A program made the position numbers and the translations under genes. This document shows, in pieces, positions 62,801 through 64,000 of a stretch of DNA of 64,000 nt. Every line of letters starts with the position of its first letter. Position 1 is the stretch's first letter. The notes beneath the pieces are model-generated. The model saw only the letters and a program-made list of their open reading frames with translations, was not told the origin of the DNA and did not search any database. Location of the stretch: the NCBI GenBank assembly GCA_903813345.2, contig CAIIXF020000009.1, positions 8,302,030 through 8,366,029 of the forward strand, in the 5' to 3' direction. The stretch comes from Owenia fusiformis (lineage: Eukaryota; Annelida; Polychaeta; Sabellida; Oweniidae).

Positions 62801-63652
62801 GAATTACTAGTATTTTTGAACTCAGGAAGTCCCAGTCAATCGTCTAGCAGTCATTGGGCATTGAACTCCTCAATCAATTGTAAAGAACCTGTTGCTATGT
62901 GAAATCTCTTTTATTTATTCATTCTTTTAGGTCTATAGCAGAGACTTTGAAAACGGGTGATAATGTTATACCAGAGAACTTTGAATCAGTGACTATCTAC
63001 TTTAGTGATATTTGTGGGTTCACGGCCATGTCTGCAGCCAGTACACCGTTCCAAGTTCGTAACTACAAATAAGTATATTTTTGAATGTGTTCCGTAAAAC
63101 GTGTTGGCAAAGAGTGTTTACCACGTCGTCTGTCCTATATTTACATACTATGCATGCGTTATCGCCATATCGAAACATGGTGGCAGAATTTTGATTTGTA
63201 AAGTGCAATATCTTAATATTCAATTCATTATCTAAAGTTTATTTTGTCACAAGTTGGGAGTCATAAGTTGGTATCTGAGATGGGATATATGAGATATGTT
63301 AAATATTGTGAGAGACTCACTATTCAAGTGGATAGAAGAGACTAGATAGAAACCCACAATGCCTTACTTAATCTTGTATTTTAGCTCAATGTTAAAGATT
63401 TGGTGAGATTAAAAATTAAAACAGACGCAATAGATGAGCTACTTTTGATGGCGAAGAACAATTTAAAATCCATAACAACCAGAATATGAATCAAATCGGT
63501 CTTTGTGAGACGGTTAAGTTCAAACAACCATCTGCTACAAATAGCATTCGTTTTTGTATCATATTTACAGGTGGTTGATTTATTGAATGATCTGTACACG
63601 ACATTCGACTCCATAATTCACCACTATGACGTCTACAAGGTTGAAACCATAG
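5427..63652 (+). CDS. Receptor-type guanylate cyclase, 18 exons, 3' end outside window
   Basis: Single-pass membrane receptor that makes cGMP from GTP when its extracellular domain binds a ligand, probably a peptide. Joined exons give about 912 residues in one frame with all junction phases consistent. Order: signal peptide 1-22; ligand-binding domain 23-470; membrane helix about 475-495; kinase-homology domain about 500-770; dimerisation helix about 800-844; class III cyclase domain from about 845, cut by the window edge after the KVETIG motif. Diagnostic motifs are HGNLKSSN (647-654), TDYG (666-669), [11 protein letters not shown] (707-717), LVEERT in the helix, YFSDICGFT and DVYKVETIG. Family proteins are about 1050-1200 residues, so roughly 130 or more residues of catalytic domain are missing to the right. 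The ligand cannot be read from sequence. Closest in style to invertebrate Gyc32E/Gyc76C/egg-peptide receptors and NPR-A/B; orthology is not resolved. Confidence 0.95.
6116..6433. mobile_element. Small TIR element (318 bp), TA target site
   Basis: Ends CACTCTTAAA and TTTAAGAGTG are inverse of each other and both are flanked by TA (6114-6115, 6434-6435). Interior is AT-rich with many AAGTAA/TTACTT strings and no open frame. Fits a Tc1/mariner-type MITE. Confidence 0.65.
7378..7417. mobile_element. Terminal fragment of the foldback family
   Basis: About 40 bases (CTGGTGATCC..CGATTACGCTGG..ACCGAAACGG) match the tip of the 538-bp foldback at 31928-32465. No matching second end nearby. Confidence 0.6.
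7534..8154. mobile_element. MITE with 33-bp perfect terminal inverted repeats
   Basis: Begins CAGGGTGGGCCAAAAAACGC and ends with its exact inverse; about 33 bases pair without mismatch, flanked by TA on both sides inside ATATAT runs. Length 621 bp, no transposase frame. Typical of non-autonomous Tc1/mariner elements with CAGGGTG ends. Perfect TIRs suggest a fairly recent insertion. Confidence 0.8.
10213..11260. repeat. Composite AT-rich repeat region with direct and inverted copies
   Basis: Two copies of GAAAAAATCGTATTGTCCCC lie 48 bp apart (10293, 10341). ATTTATTCCATAAT plus CTACTGTTTTCCC occurs at about 10220 and 10672. A hairpin spans 10553-10685, with arms of about 55 bases containing AATAGGTTATTT and its inverse. 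Similar GGTCAATATCATATT strings continue to 11200. No frame of interest. Confidence 0.6.
11703..12580. mobile_element. Long-TIR element (878 bp), TA target site
   Basis: Ends CACTCCCCTCCATAAGTTTG and its inverse are flanked by TA at 11701-11702 and 12581-12582. Inverse similarity extends about 250 bases inward (to about 11958 and from about 12330). The centre has no transposase. A foldback-like, non-autonomous Tc1/mariner-type element. Confidence 0.8.
13236..18237. repeat. 5-kb tandem duplication, unit 1
   Basis: Matches 18238-23623 with very high identity; many hundreds of bases (e.g. 14765-16290) show no difference by eye. It contains one family C repeat near its start and one solo foldback arm (16803-17075). 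The 77-codon frame at 15616-15849 is identical in both units and has no recognisable motif, so it is not called a gene. Site TTAA at 16619-16622 is the empty target of the element present in unit 2. Confidence 0.9.
16803..17075. mobile_element. Solo arm of foldback family (unit 1)
   Basis: Matches one arm of the palindrome at 31928-32465 from GGTGATCCGCTCGATTACGC through TTCGATTTAATTCCTCACTT to the hinge. The second arm is absent. Confidence 0.75.
21668..22006. mobile_element. TTAA-specific MITE (339 bp) in unit 2 only
   Basis: Ends GGATGTTCCCTGG and CCAGGGAACATCC are perfect 13-bp inverse repeats, flanked by TTAA at 21664-21667 and 22007-22010. Unit 1 shows the intact single TTAA at 16619-16622, so insertion, boundaries and target duplication are all directly visible. 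TTAA targets are used by piggyBac and Kolobok superfamilies; no transposase inside. Confidence 0.92.
22191..22463. mobile_element. Solo arm of foldback family (unit 2)
   Basis: Exact counterpart of 16803-17075 at offset 5388. Confidence 0.75.
23624..25089. other. Intronic, no definable element
   Basis: AT-rich. One string at about 24087-24109 (TTAATGAAAACACAGAATGA) is also found at 35812-35834 beside the tRNA-like sequence, so an old SINE remnant is possible here. Confidence 0.4.
25090..26605. repeat. Diverged tandem array with C-tracts, about five units
   Basis: The anchor TTGACTCATA occurs at 25192, 25509, 25815, 26051 (TTGACTAATA) and 26341, giving units of 236-317 bp. Each unit runs anchor, AAGTGCCCAGAAAGCACCAA, AAAATTGTAAAATTTTCTAG, a CCACCCCTCACACCCCC segment, GTCTCAGACACTTTTAAA, a second GCCCAGA-CATCATCAAATAG, then a poly-C tract. 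Frames read through it (Gly- or Pro-rich) are artefacts of the C-tracts. Confidence 0.8.
27143..27412. mobile_element. Degenerate T1-family inverted-repeat element
   Basis: Starts CCCCCCCTCATATGGACGAA and ends GCAAGGCTGCGCTTAGTGGA-TTCGTTAAGGCC. The inside shares GTTTCGGAAGCATGCGTAAA with other T1 copies in inverse sense. No coding capacity. Confidence 0.5.
28336..28596. mobile_element. ATATGAGCC MITE, copy 1
   Basis: 261 bp, from ATATGAGCCTAGCCATAGGA to CCTGGCTCATAT. The ends are about 35-base imperfect inverse repeats that include GGTCTTATCACA / TGTGATAAGACC. Copies also at 39492-39731 and 52608-52857. Confidence 0.8.
29371..30235 (-). mobile_element. LINE (non-LTR retrotransposon) 3' end, 5'-truncated
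   Basis: Read on the minus strand from about 30225, the frame gives [19 protein letters not shown], then [20 protein letters not shown] and FKKQLNDHL, then a knuckle [18 protein letters not shown] (ending at 29615). The 'WNxLPxxx..SxxxFKxxLxxxL' tail and the C-x-CG..H..C knuckle are typical of reverse-transcriptase C-termini in Jockey/CR1-like LINEs. An in-frame TAA stands just upstream and the usual catalytic core is absent, so this is a dead 5'-truncated copy. The T-run at 29371-29379 marks the A-rich tail at its 3' end. Confidence 0.75.
30246..30405. repeat. Interspersed repeat family C
   Basis: CAAATCAAAG.. AATATGCCAT..AATAGAAGAA .. AATCTCATAAAAACGAGACT .. GAGATTTGAAAGCT. The same block is at 2846-3020, 13315-13465 and 18317-18470. 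Unknown class, no coding capacity. Confidence 0.65.
31928..32465. mobile_element. 538-bp foldback palindrome with 6-bp target duplication
   Basis: Left arm 31928-about 32195 and right arm about 32209-32465 are near-exact inverses, starting CACTGGTGATCCGCTCGATT and ending in its inverse. TTTCAT flanks both sides (31922-31927, 32466-32471). The hinge is only about 35 bases. No transposase; ORFs inside are palindromic shadows. Solo arms occur at 16803 and 22191, and a tip at 7378. Confidence 0.88.
32600..32840. mobile_element. Best-preserved T1-family MITE (about 240 bp)
   Basis: CCCCCTCACATATGAACGAA at the left and TTCGTTCATATGTGAGGGGG at the right pair almost fully. The pairing continues through CTAAACGCAGTCTTGCG / CGCAAGACTGCGTTCGG, about 45 bases. 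Serves as the reference for the degenerate copies nearby. Confidence 0.8.
32885..33888. mobile_element. 1-kb inverted-repeat element
   Basis: TAAACCATGACATCTCA (32885) is the inverse of TGAGATGTCATGGTTTA (ending 33888). Similarity extends about 80 bases inward through CAGGTGAAACAGAAAGATGC and its inverse. The interior is AT-rich and holds a CAGGGTG end (about 33000) of another element. No transposase. Confidence 0.7.
35352..35572. repeat. Interspersed repeat family D, copy 1
   Basis: GGCGGATTCAGGGGGTCCTT to GCCCCTTCCCCTTATTAGCT, with TTTTGGGCCTAAAA-like strings inside. A second copy is at 46058-46304 (ends CCACCTTGTTAGTTTTCGGA). Ends are weak inverse repeats. Confidence 0.5.
35862..35938 (-). 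tRNA. tRNA-like sequence, probably a SINE head or tRNA pseudogene
   Basis: On the minus strand: 7-bp acceptor pairing CAGTCCT/AGGACTG, an A-box-like TAGATCAGTGGTAGAAC and a perfect B-box core GGGTTCGATCCCC in a T-arm GTGGG/CCCAT. The anticodon arm does not fold into a normal 5-bp stem with U33, and five extra bases separate T-arm from acceptor, so a working tRNA is unlikely. The right side of the shared SINE-like string (35812-35834, also at 24087) is adjacent. Confidence 0.45.
35964..37222. mobile_element. 1.26-kb DNA element with 5-bp target duplication and subterminal repeats
   Basis: Ends CACGGTGCCCATGTCAAG.. and ..CTTGACATGGGCATCGTG are inverse, continuing about 46 bases. ATTGG flanks both sides (35959-35963, 37223-37227). 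The motif GGCGCGCAGTTTG or close variants recurs at least seven times in both orientations (about 35995, 36020, 36386, 36749, 36779, 37158, 37175), as for transposase-binding subterminal sites. No transposase frame. Confidence 0.8.
37923..38241 (+). CDS. Exon 2: ligand-binding domain
   Basis: Residues 127-232 plus one base. Acceptor is TTATTTTTTCAG, donor GTGGGT (phase 1). It opens [19 protein letters not shown], which joins exon 1 to make the family motif NLPMISY-x-C-x(5)[12 protein letters not shown]. Cys128 is a likely disulfide partner of Cys109. The segment [12 protein letters not shown] is the usual second-lobe start of the periplasmic-binding-protein-like fold. One sequon (NFT). An open frame continues about 40 bases past the donor, but the phase match with exon 3 and the family alignment support the donor given. 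Confidence 0.93.
38242..39001 (+). other. Intron 2
   Basis: 760 bp, AT-rich, no repeat or motif recognised. Confidence 0.9.
39002..39148 (+). CDS. Exon 3: ligand-binding domain
   Basis: Encodes [15 protein letters not shown] and [14 protein letters not shown], core strands of the ANF-receptor-like domain (residues 233-281). Acceptor TTTCTGTTTTAG ends at 39001; donor GTAAGT at 39149. Both junctions are phase 1, and the joined codon with exon 2 is GTG (Val). Reading through the donor meets TAA at once, so the boundary is firm. Confidence 0.92.
39492..39731. mobile_element. ATATGAGCC MITE, copy 2 (intron 3)
   Basis: 240 bp, from ATATGAGCCTGGCCATAGGA to CCTGGCTCATAT, flanked by ATAT-type sequence. 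Same ends and interior (AGACATAAGCCATGGCTCAT) as copies 1 and 3. Confidence 0.8.
40550..41546. mobile_element. 1-kb long-TIR element in intron 3
   Basis: The right end reads GAACGCCCTG followed by TA. Its inverse aligns with the left side from about 40550 (GCAAAGTTCTTTCAAA, GGCTGAAATT, TATACCTACAC, TGATTGCTATAG). Pairing becomes strong at GAGTCGGGGGTAGGCGGAGC (40710) versus its inverse ending at 41372. The left tip is worn. No transposase. Confidence 0.65.
41752..41924 (+). CDS. Exon 4: ligand-binding domain
   Basis: Residues 282-339, including [20 protein letters not shown] and the sequon NFT. The acceptor CGATTGTTAG at 41742-41751 was chosen because it alone of the nearby AG sites gives phase 1 with exon 3 (codon A|GC, Ser). 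Its pyrimidine tract is poor, but TTAAC branch-point-like sequences lie just upstream. Donor GTAAGT at 41925, phase 0. The segment aligns with the family pattern of a helix then 'NP-x-Y-x-x-F' and 'FNFT'. Confidence 0.86.
41925..42787 (+). other. Intron 4
   Basis: 863 bp, AT-rich, no element recognised. Confidence 0.9.
42788..42923 (+). CDS. Exon 5: ligand-binding domain, donor lies in tandem repeat
   Basis: Residues 340-384 plus one base. Starts [19 protein letters not shown], the highly conserved helix of the family (YAxYLYDAVxLYAxAL), and ends at MKGKTYR. Acceptor TTTTTACAG ends at 42787; donor is A|GTAAGA at 42924, phase 1. The last seven bases of the exon and the donor are the first copy of a 101-bp tandem array that follows, so five further donor-like sites occur in the intron, four intact and one mutated. 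Each would add an immediate TAA if read from the exon. Confidence 0.93.
42917..43440. repeat. 101-bp tandem array starting inside exon 5
   Basis: Five full units begin at 42917, 43018, 43119, 43220 and 43321, and a partial sixth at 43422. Each starts TACCGAAGTAAGAC, i.e. the last seven bases of exon 5 plus the splice donor. Units are nearly identical; the fourth has GAAGAAAGAC, losing the GT. Unit spacing is exactly 101 bp throughout, implying recent amplification. Confidence 0.97.
43441..44338 (+). other. Intron 5, first unique stretch
   Basis: No repeat or gene feature recognised. Confidence 0.6.
44339..44945. repeat. Cluster of short alternating-orientation repeats (GCGGTATATGGCAT type)
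   Basis: A roughly 21-base motif, TATGCCATATACCGCAGGTG, occurs about ten times, in both orientations, between 44339 and 44582 and again at 44872-44945. CATACTCACCTGCGG / CCGCAGGTGAGTATG (about 44405-44446) forms a 15-bp perfect hairpin. Period is irregular. Confidence 0.8.
44946..48328 (+). other. Rest of intron 5
   Basis: Contains family D copy 2 (46058-46304) and a local direct repeat: GATGTCATTATGACT with AGGTGACAAAAAC at about 47479 and 47628, and GTCTAACCAGGTTAAAAGGA at about 47582 and 47668. Otherwise AT-rich with nothing recognised. Confidence 0.7.
46058..46304. repeat. Interspersed repeat family D, copy 2
   Basis: Opens with a C-tract, then AAGGTGAGCCGAGAAAACAT, several AGGGCC/GGGCCT strings, and ends TTAGTTTTCGGATCCGC. 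Related to 35352-35572. Confidence 0.45.
48329..48477 (+). CDS. Exon 6: membrane-proximal ligand-binding domain
   Basis: Residues 385-434: [20 protein letters not shown] and [12 protein letters not shown], corresponding to the family's 'V-x-ID-x-NGD' and 'VGHY' strands. Sequons NYT and NYS. Acceptor TTCTTCTTTACAG ends at 48328 and joins exon 5 in phase 1 (codon A|GT, Ser). Donor GTAAGT at 48478, phase 0. Confidence 0.93.
48478..49697 (+). other. Intron 6
   Basis: 1.2 kb. Has a 38-bp direct repeat (AAATATAATTACGTATACAC at 49241 and 49279). The frame at 48936-49121 has no family match. Confidence 0.8.
49698..49803 (+). CDS. Exon 7: juxtamembrane hinge
   Basis: Residues 435-469: [18 protein letters not shown] then [10 protein letters not shown]. 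The pair Cys458/Cys465 matches the juxtamembrane disulfide loop (CGF-x-G-x-x-C) of receptor cyclases, which couples ligand-induced rotation to the membrane helix. Acceptor TTATTCTTAG ends at 49697; donor GTAAGT at 49804, phase 1. Confidence 0.94.
50663..50808. repeat. 32-bp minisatellite in intron 7
   Basis: Units start at 50663, 50695, 50727 and 50759, with a partial unit at 50791. Unit core is TTGGGGTCGAGTTGACCAAG then GGTTGAGATGAC. Exact 32-bp period. Confidence 0.93.
51004..51138. mobile_element. Short hairpin element (about 135 bp) in intron 7
   Basis: TGCCGTGGTCACA at the left and TGTGACCACGACA at the right are near-exact inverse; ACCGGTGCCCGGCC and GGGCCGGGCGCTGGT pair further in. TAATGCC flanks both ends. 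A very small MITE or folded RNA gene remnant. Confidence 0.55.
52501..52579 (+). CDS. Exon 8: transmembrane helix
   Basis: Residues 470-496. A short NKTLE lead is followed by an uninterrupted hydrophobic helix of about 21 residues (475-495) and an Arg stop-transfer. Acceptor TATAATTTTAG ends at 52500; donor GTGAGA at 52580, phase 2 (codon AG|A, Arg). The last 35 bases and 30 bases of intron are repeated at 52856-52920 with one mismatch, see that entry. Confidence 0.93.
52545..52609 (+). repeat. Duplicated end of membrane-span exon, copy 1
   Basis: 65 bases: last 35 of exon 8 (starting CTAGTTATTC), the donor GTGAGA and 24 more intron bases. Identical but for one base to 52856-52920. Confidence 0.95.
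52608..52857. mobile_element. ATATGAGCC MITE, copy 3, lacking its last bases
   Basis: Matches copies at 28336 and 39492 from ATATGAGCCTGGCCATAGGA to TTCCTGTGGCCT, then breaks straight into the duplicated exon-8 sequence, missing GGCTCATAT. Sits between the two 65-base copies. Confidence 0.85.
52856..52920 (+). repeat. Duplicated end of membrane-span exon, copy 2 (pseudo-exon fragment)
   Basis: Repeats 52545-52609 at offset 311 with one change (GTCGTT to GTCATT, Val to Ile if translated). It still has a usable donor GTGAGA but no acceptor of its own, so it should not be spliced as an exon. Confidence 0.93.
53553..53592. repeat. TTGACA/TTGAT simple repeat before exon 9
   Basis: GATTGACATTGACATTGATT repeated about twice directly upstream of the exon 9 acceptor, in the branch-point region. 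Confidence 0.8.
53602..53689 (+). CDS. Exon 9: juxtamembrane segment and start of kinase-homology domain
   Basis: Residues 497-525: [20 protein letters not shown], the typical cytosolic start of receptor cyclases (ELAxxLWxIxxxDI), then GIGAFGSK, a residual glycine loop. Acceptor ATTTTACAG ends at 53601, preceded by a TTGACA/TTGAT simple repeat (53553-53592) instead of a strong pyrimidine tract. Donor GTGAAT at 53690, phase 0. Confidence 0.93.
53895..54044 (+). CDS. Exon 10: kinase-homology domain N-lobe
   Basis: Residues 526-575. [19 protein letters not shown] is the beta2-beta3 region; the place of the kinase Lys (VAIK) is taken by Arg558 in VALR, so ordinary phosphotransfer is not expected, although receptor cyclases keep this domain as an ATP-responsive regulator. 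ALQKEMKM is the alphaC helix with its Glu (572). Acceptor CACTATTTCAG ends at 53894; donor GTATTG at 54045 is weak but phase 0 is consistent with exon 11. Confidence 0.92.
54346..54531. mobile_element. Small MITE in intron 10 (about 186 bp)
   Basis: TATACTGTATAAGTGGTAAT at the left and TAAATACCACTTATACAGTA at the right are inverse over about 22 bases. The interior repeats GGAAAATTAAA strings. No coding capacity. Confidence 0.7.
54713..54817 (+). CDS. Exon 11: kinase-homology domain
   Basis: Residues 576-610: [19 protein letters not shown] and [10 protein letters not shown], matching the family's 'MRDLxHDNxNxFIGAC' and 'EYCxxGSLQ'. Acceptor TTAATTGCAG ends at 54712, donor GTAATG at 54818, both phase 0. 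Confidence 0.95.
55282..56096. mobile_element. Long-TIR element with duplicated right arm, TA target site (intron 11)
   Basis: Ends CAGGGTG.. (55282) and ..CACCCTG (56096) are flanked by TA. The left arm (55282-about 55470) is the inverse of the right arm. The right arm is present twice in tandem, offset 185 bp (from 55712 and 55897). Each arm contains the palindrome TGACGTCA (55434, 55736, 55921) within CCCGGGTGACGTCACATCGG. No transposase. Confidence 0.82.
56444..56515 (+). CDS. Exon 12: kinase-homology domain
   Basis: Residues 611-634, [20 protein letters not shown] onward, the conserved 'DILEN-x(5)-LDxMF' helix after GSLQ. Acceptor GATATTTGTAG ends at 56443; donor GTGGGT at 56516; 72 bases, phase 0 both sides. 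Too short to stand out as an open frame; found by motif and phase. Confidence 0.94.
56516..57214 (+). other. Intron 12, left part
   Basis: AT-rich, with a small CACCTAGGTGG-type hairpin near 57165; no element recognised. Confidence 0.6.
57215..57791. mobile_element. TIR element (577 bp), TA target site (intron 12)
   Basis: CAGGTTGTCCAAAAAGTATG and its inverse ..TACGTTCTGGACACCCTG are flanked by TA (57213-57214, 57792-57793). Inverse similarity reaches about 130-200 bases inward (GGCATTCCAAAA, TGGCCAAAC). Non-autonomous Tc1/mariner-like. Confidence 0.78.
57888..58050 (+). CDS. Exon 13: kinase-homology domain, pseudocatalytic loop
   Basis: Residues 635-688. [20 protein letters not shown] is the catalytic-loop region; HGNLKSSN replaces the kinase HRDxKxxN, so the catalytic Asp is Asn, the hallmark of receptor cyclases. 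TDYG stands for DFG with Asp667 retained. Acceptor GCATTTTCAG ends at 57887; donor GTAAGT at 58051, phase 1. Confidence 0.96.
58286..58435 (+). CDS. Exon 14: kinase-homology domain C-lobe
   Basis: Residues 689-738: [10 protein letters not shown] (APE motif as SPE) and [20 protein letters not shown], the strongly conserved subdomain VIII-IX of receptor cyclases. Acceptor TATAATTTAG ends at 58285, donor GTAATA at 58436; phase 1 both sides. Confidence 0.96.
58436..59430 (+). other. Intron 14, left part
   Basis: AT-rich, no element recognised. Confidence 0.6.
59431..59618. mobile_element. 188-bp MITE with 9-bp target duplication
   Basis: CAAGGAGGATTGG and CCAATCCTCCTTG are exact inverse ends. 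CTCTAAAAG flanks both sides (59422-59430, 59619-59627). A 9-bp target duplication points to the Mutator-like superfamily. Confidence 0.85.
59743..60472. mobile_element. 730-bp MITE with 9-bp target duplication
   Basis: TAGCCTTGCCCAAGTCGGT and its exact inverse at the right end, flanked by ATTTAGTGT on both sides (59734-59742, 60473-60481). No transposase. Mutator-like by target-duplication length, but its ends differ from the 188-bp neighbour. Confidence 0.87.
60482..61577 (+). other. Intron 14, right part
   Basis: Has several CGCATGCGC palindromes (about 60563, 61055, 61103) and ACATGCGCAG strings; otherwise nothing recognised. Confidence 0.5.
61578..61752 (+). CDS. Exon 15: end of kinase-homology domain
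   Basis: Residues 739-796: [20 protein letters not shown] and [19 protein letters not shown], the last helices (CWxExPxxRPxFxxI). Acceptor CAATATTTACAG ends at 61577; donor GTAAGA at 61753, phase 2. Joined codon with exon 14 is GAA (Glu), restoring the PKEI motif of the family. Confidence 0.96.
61753..62484 (+). other. Intron 15
   Basis: 732 bp, AT-rich, no element recognised. Confidence 0.85.
62485..62625 (+). CDS. Exon 16: dimerisation (signalling) helix
   Basis: Residues 797-844. The stretch [20 protein letters not shown] and its continuation to [10 protein letters not shown] is the conserved coiled-coil linker that dimerises receptor cyclases and passes the signal to the catalytic domain (family: NLExLVEERT-x(4)-EKxKxExLLxxxLP). 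Acceptor TTTAAACAG ends at 62484; donor GTAGGT at 62626, phase 2. Confidence 0.97.
62931..63054 (+). CDS. Exon 17: start of guanylate cyclase catalytic domain
   Basis: Residues 845-885: [20 protein letters not shown] then [15 protein letters not shown] and STPFQ. Asp870 of FSDI is the first metal-binding aspartate. Position 872, usually Val in FSDIVGFT, is Cys here. Acceptor TTCATTCTTTTAG ends at 62930. Donor GTTCGT at 63055 is unusually weak after the GT, but only this site keeps the family sequence STPxQ-VVxLLNDLY across to exon 18. Confidence 0.94.
63055..63570 (+). other. Intron 17
   Basis: 516 bp, begins with the weak donor GTTCGT, no element recognised. Confidence 0.85.
63571..63652 (+). 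CDS. Exon 18: cyclase catalytic domain, last exon in window
   Basis: Residues 886-912 plus one base: [20 protein letters not shown] then VYKVETIG. Glu910 in KVETIG is the position that recognises guanine in guanylate cyclases (Lys in adenylate cyclases), supporting GTP as substrate. Acceptor TATTTACAG ends at 63570; donor GTATGT at 63653, phase 1. The next exon should start with two bases completing Gly then Asp-Ala-Tyr (second metal Asp); it is not in the window. Confidence 0.96.
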
Positions 63653-63775
63653 GTATGTTGCTATTTAAATTCGGTAACTTTTTGTGGCTTTAGGAATTTG
63701 ATAGCTCCATTTTGTCTAGACAGATAATGGTCTCATCTCATTGTCTTCATAGCCCCTGCTGTACTTTACATCGTG

Positions 63776-63990
63776 ATACCCATACATTTAAAAACAAAAC
63801 AACAAGCATATGAATCAAAACGAAGCATTATGGTATAACGCAGATTTGAAGTCAATCTGTGTTACAGCCATTTAAATTCTTTCAGGATACGCATACATTT
63901 CAAAAACGAAATCAAAAGCGTGTGAATCAAAACGAAGCACTGCGGTGGTACGCAGATGTGAAGTCAATCCACGTTACAGTCACATCATTT
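63776..63990. repeat. 115-bp direct repeat in intron 18
   Basis: ATACCCATACATTT (63776) and ATACGCATACATTT (63891) begin two units sharing GAATCAAAACGAAGCA, ACGCAGAT and TGAAGTCAATC at about 80 percent identity. The second unit is preceded by TTCTTTCAG, which imitates an acceptor. Confidence 0.75.
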
Positions 63991-64000
63991 ATTTCAGCAT

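Noticed and set aside
63891-64000. Possible exon 19 starting GYAYI
   Set aside because: It lacks every other catalytic-domain feature, would lose the metal-binding Asp, and is one unit of a local direct repeat.

Overview
This is eukaryotic, animal DNA. It is AT-rich and almost entirely intron, with canonical GT/AG splice sites and many small inverted-repeat elements. One gene dominates it: the 5' and middle part of a membrane (receptor-type) guanylate cyclase on the + strand. I assembled 18 exons (5427-63652) in which every splice phase matches. They encode about 912 residues: signal peptide, extracellular ligand-binding domain, one transmembrane helix, kinase-homology domain, dimerisation helix, and the first half of the cyclase catalytic domain. 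The gene runs off the right edge in the middle of the catalytic domain. The protein resembles invertebrate Gyc32E/Gyc76C/egg-peptide-receptor type cyclases and vertebrate NPR-A/B. A marine deuterostome such as an echinoderm would fit, but the window does not prove the taxon. I see no second protein-coding host gene.

Layout. 1-5426 is upstream DNA with repeat remnants. Exon 1 (5427-5804) carries the start codon and signal peptide. Intron 1 is 32 kb and is a landfill of repeats: inverted-repeat DNA elements with TA target sites; a 5-kb tandem duplication (about 13236-23623) whose second copy has gained a TTAA-flanked element; a C-tract tandem array (25.1-26.6 kb); a nested nest of one inverted-repeat family (27-33 kb) holding a LINE 3' end; a 538-bp foldback palindrome with a 6-bp target duplication; a tRNA-like sequence; and a 1.26-kb element with 5-bp target duplication. 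Exons 2-7 (37923-49803) finish the ectodomain. Exon 8 (52501-52579) is the membrane span, exons 9-15 (53602-61752) the kinase-homology domain, exon 16 the dimerisation helix, and exons 17-18 the start of the cyclase domain.

Two repeat events touch the gene directly. A 101-bp unit starting inside the end of exon 5 has been amplified about five-fold, multiplying the exon-5 splice donor. A 65-bp piece containing the end of the membrane-span exon and its donor is duplicated on either side of a small inverted-repeat element. I found no wholly new gene system. The most informative signals are these exon-boundary duplications and the paired empty/filled insertion site in the 5-kb duplication.

Coordinates of exons are derived by reading splice sites and frame by eye and are firm. 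Boundaries of old repeats are approximate unless a target duplication is cited.
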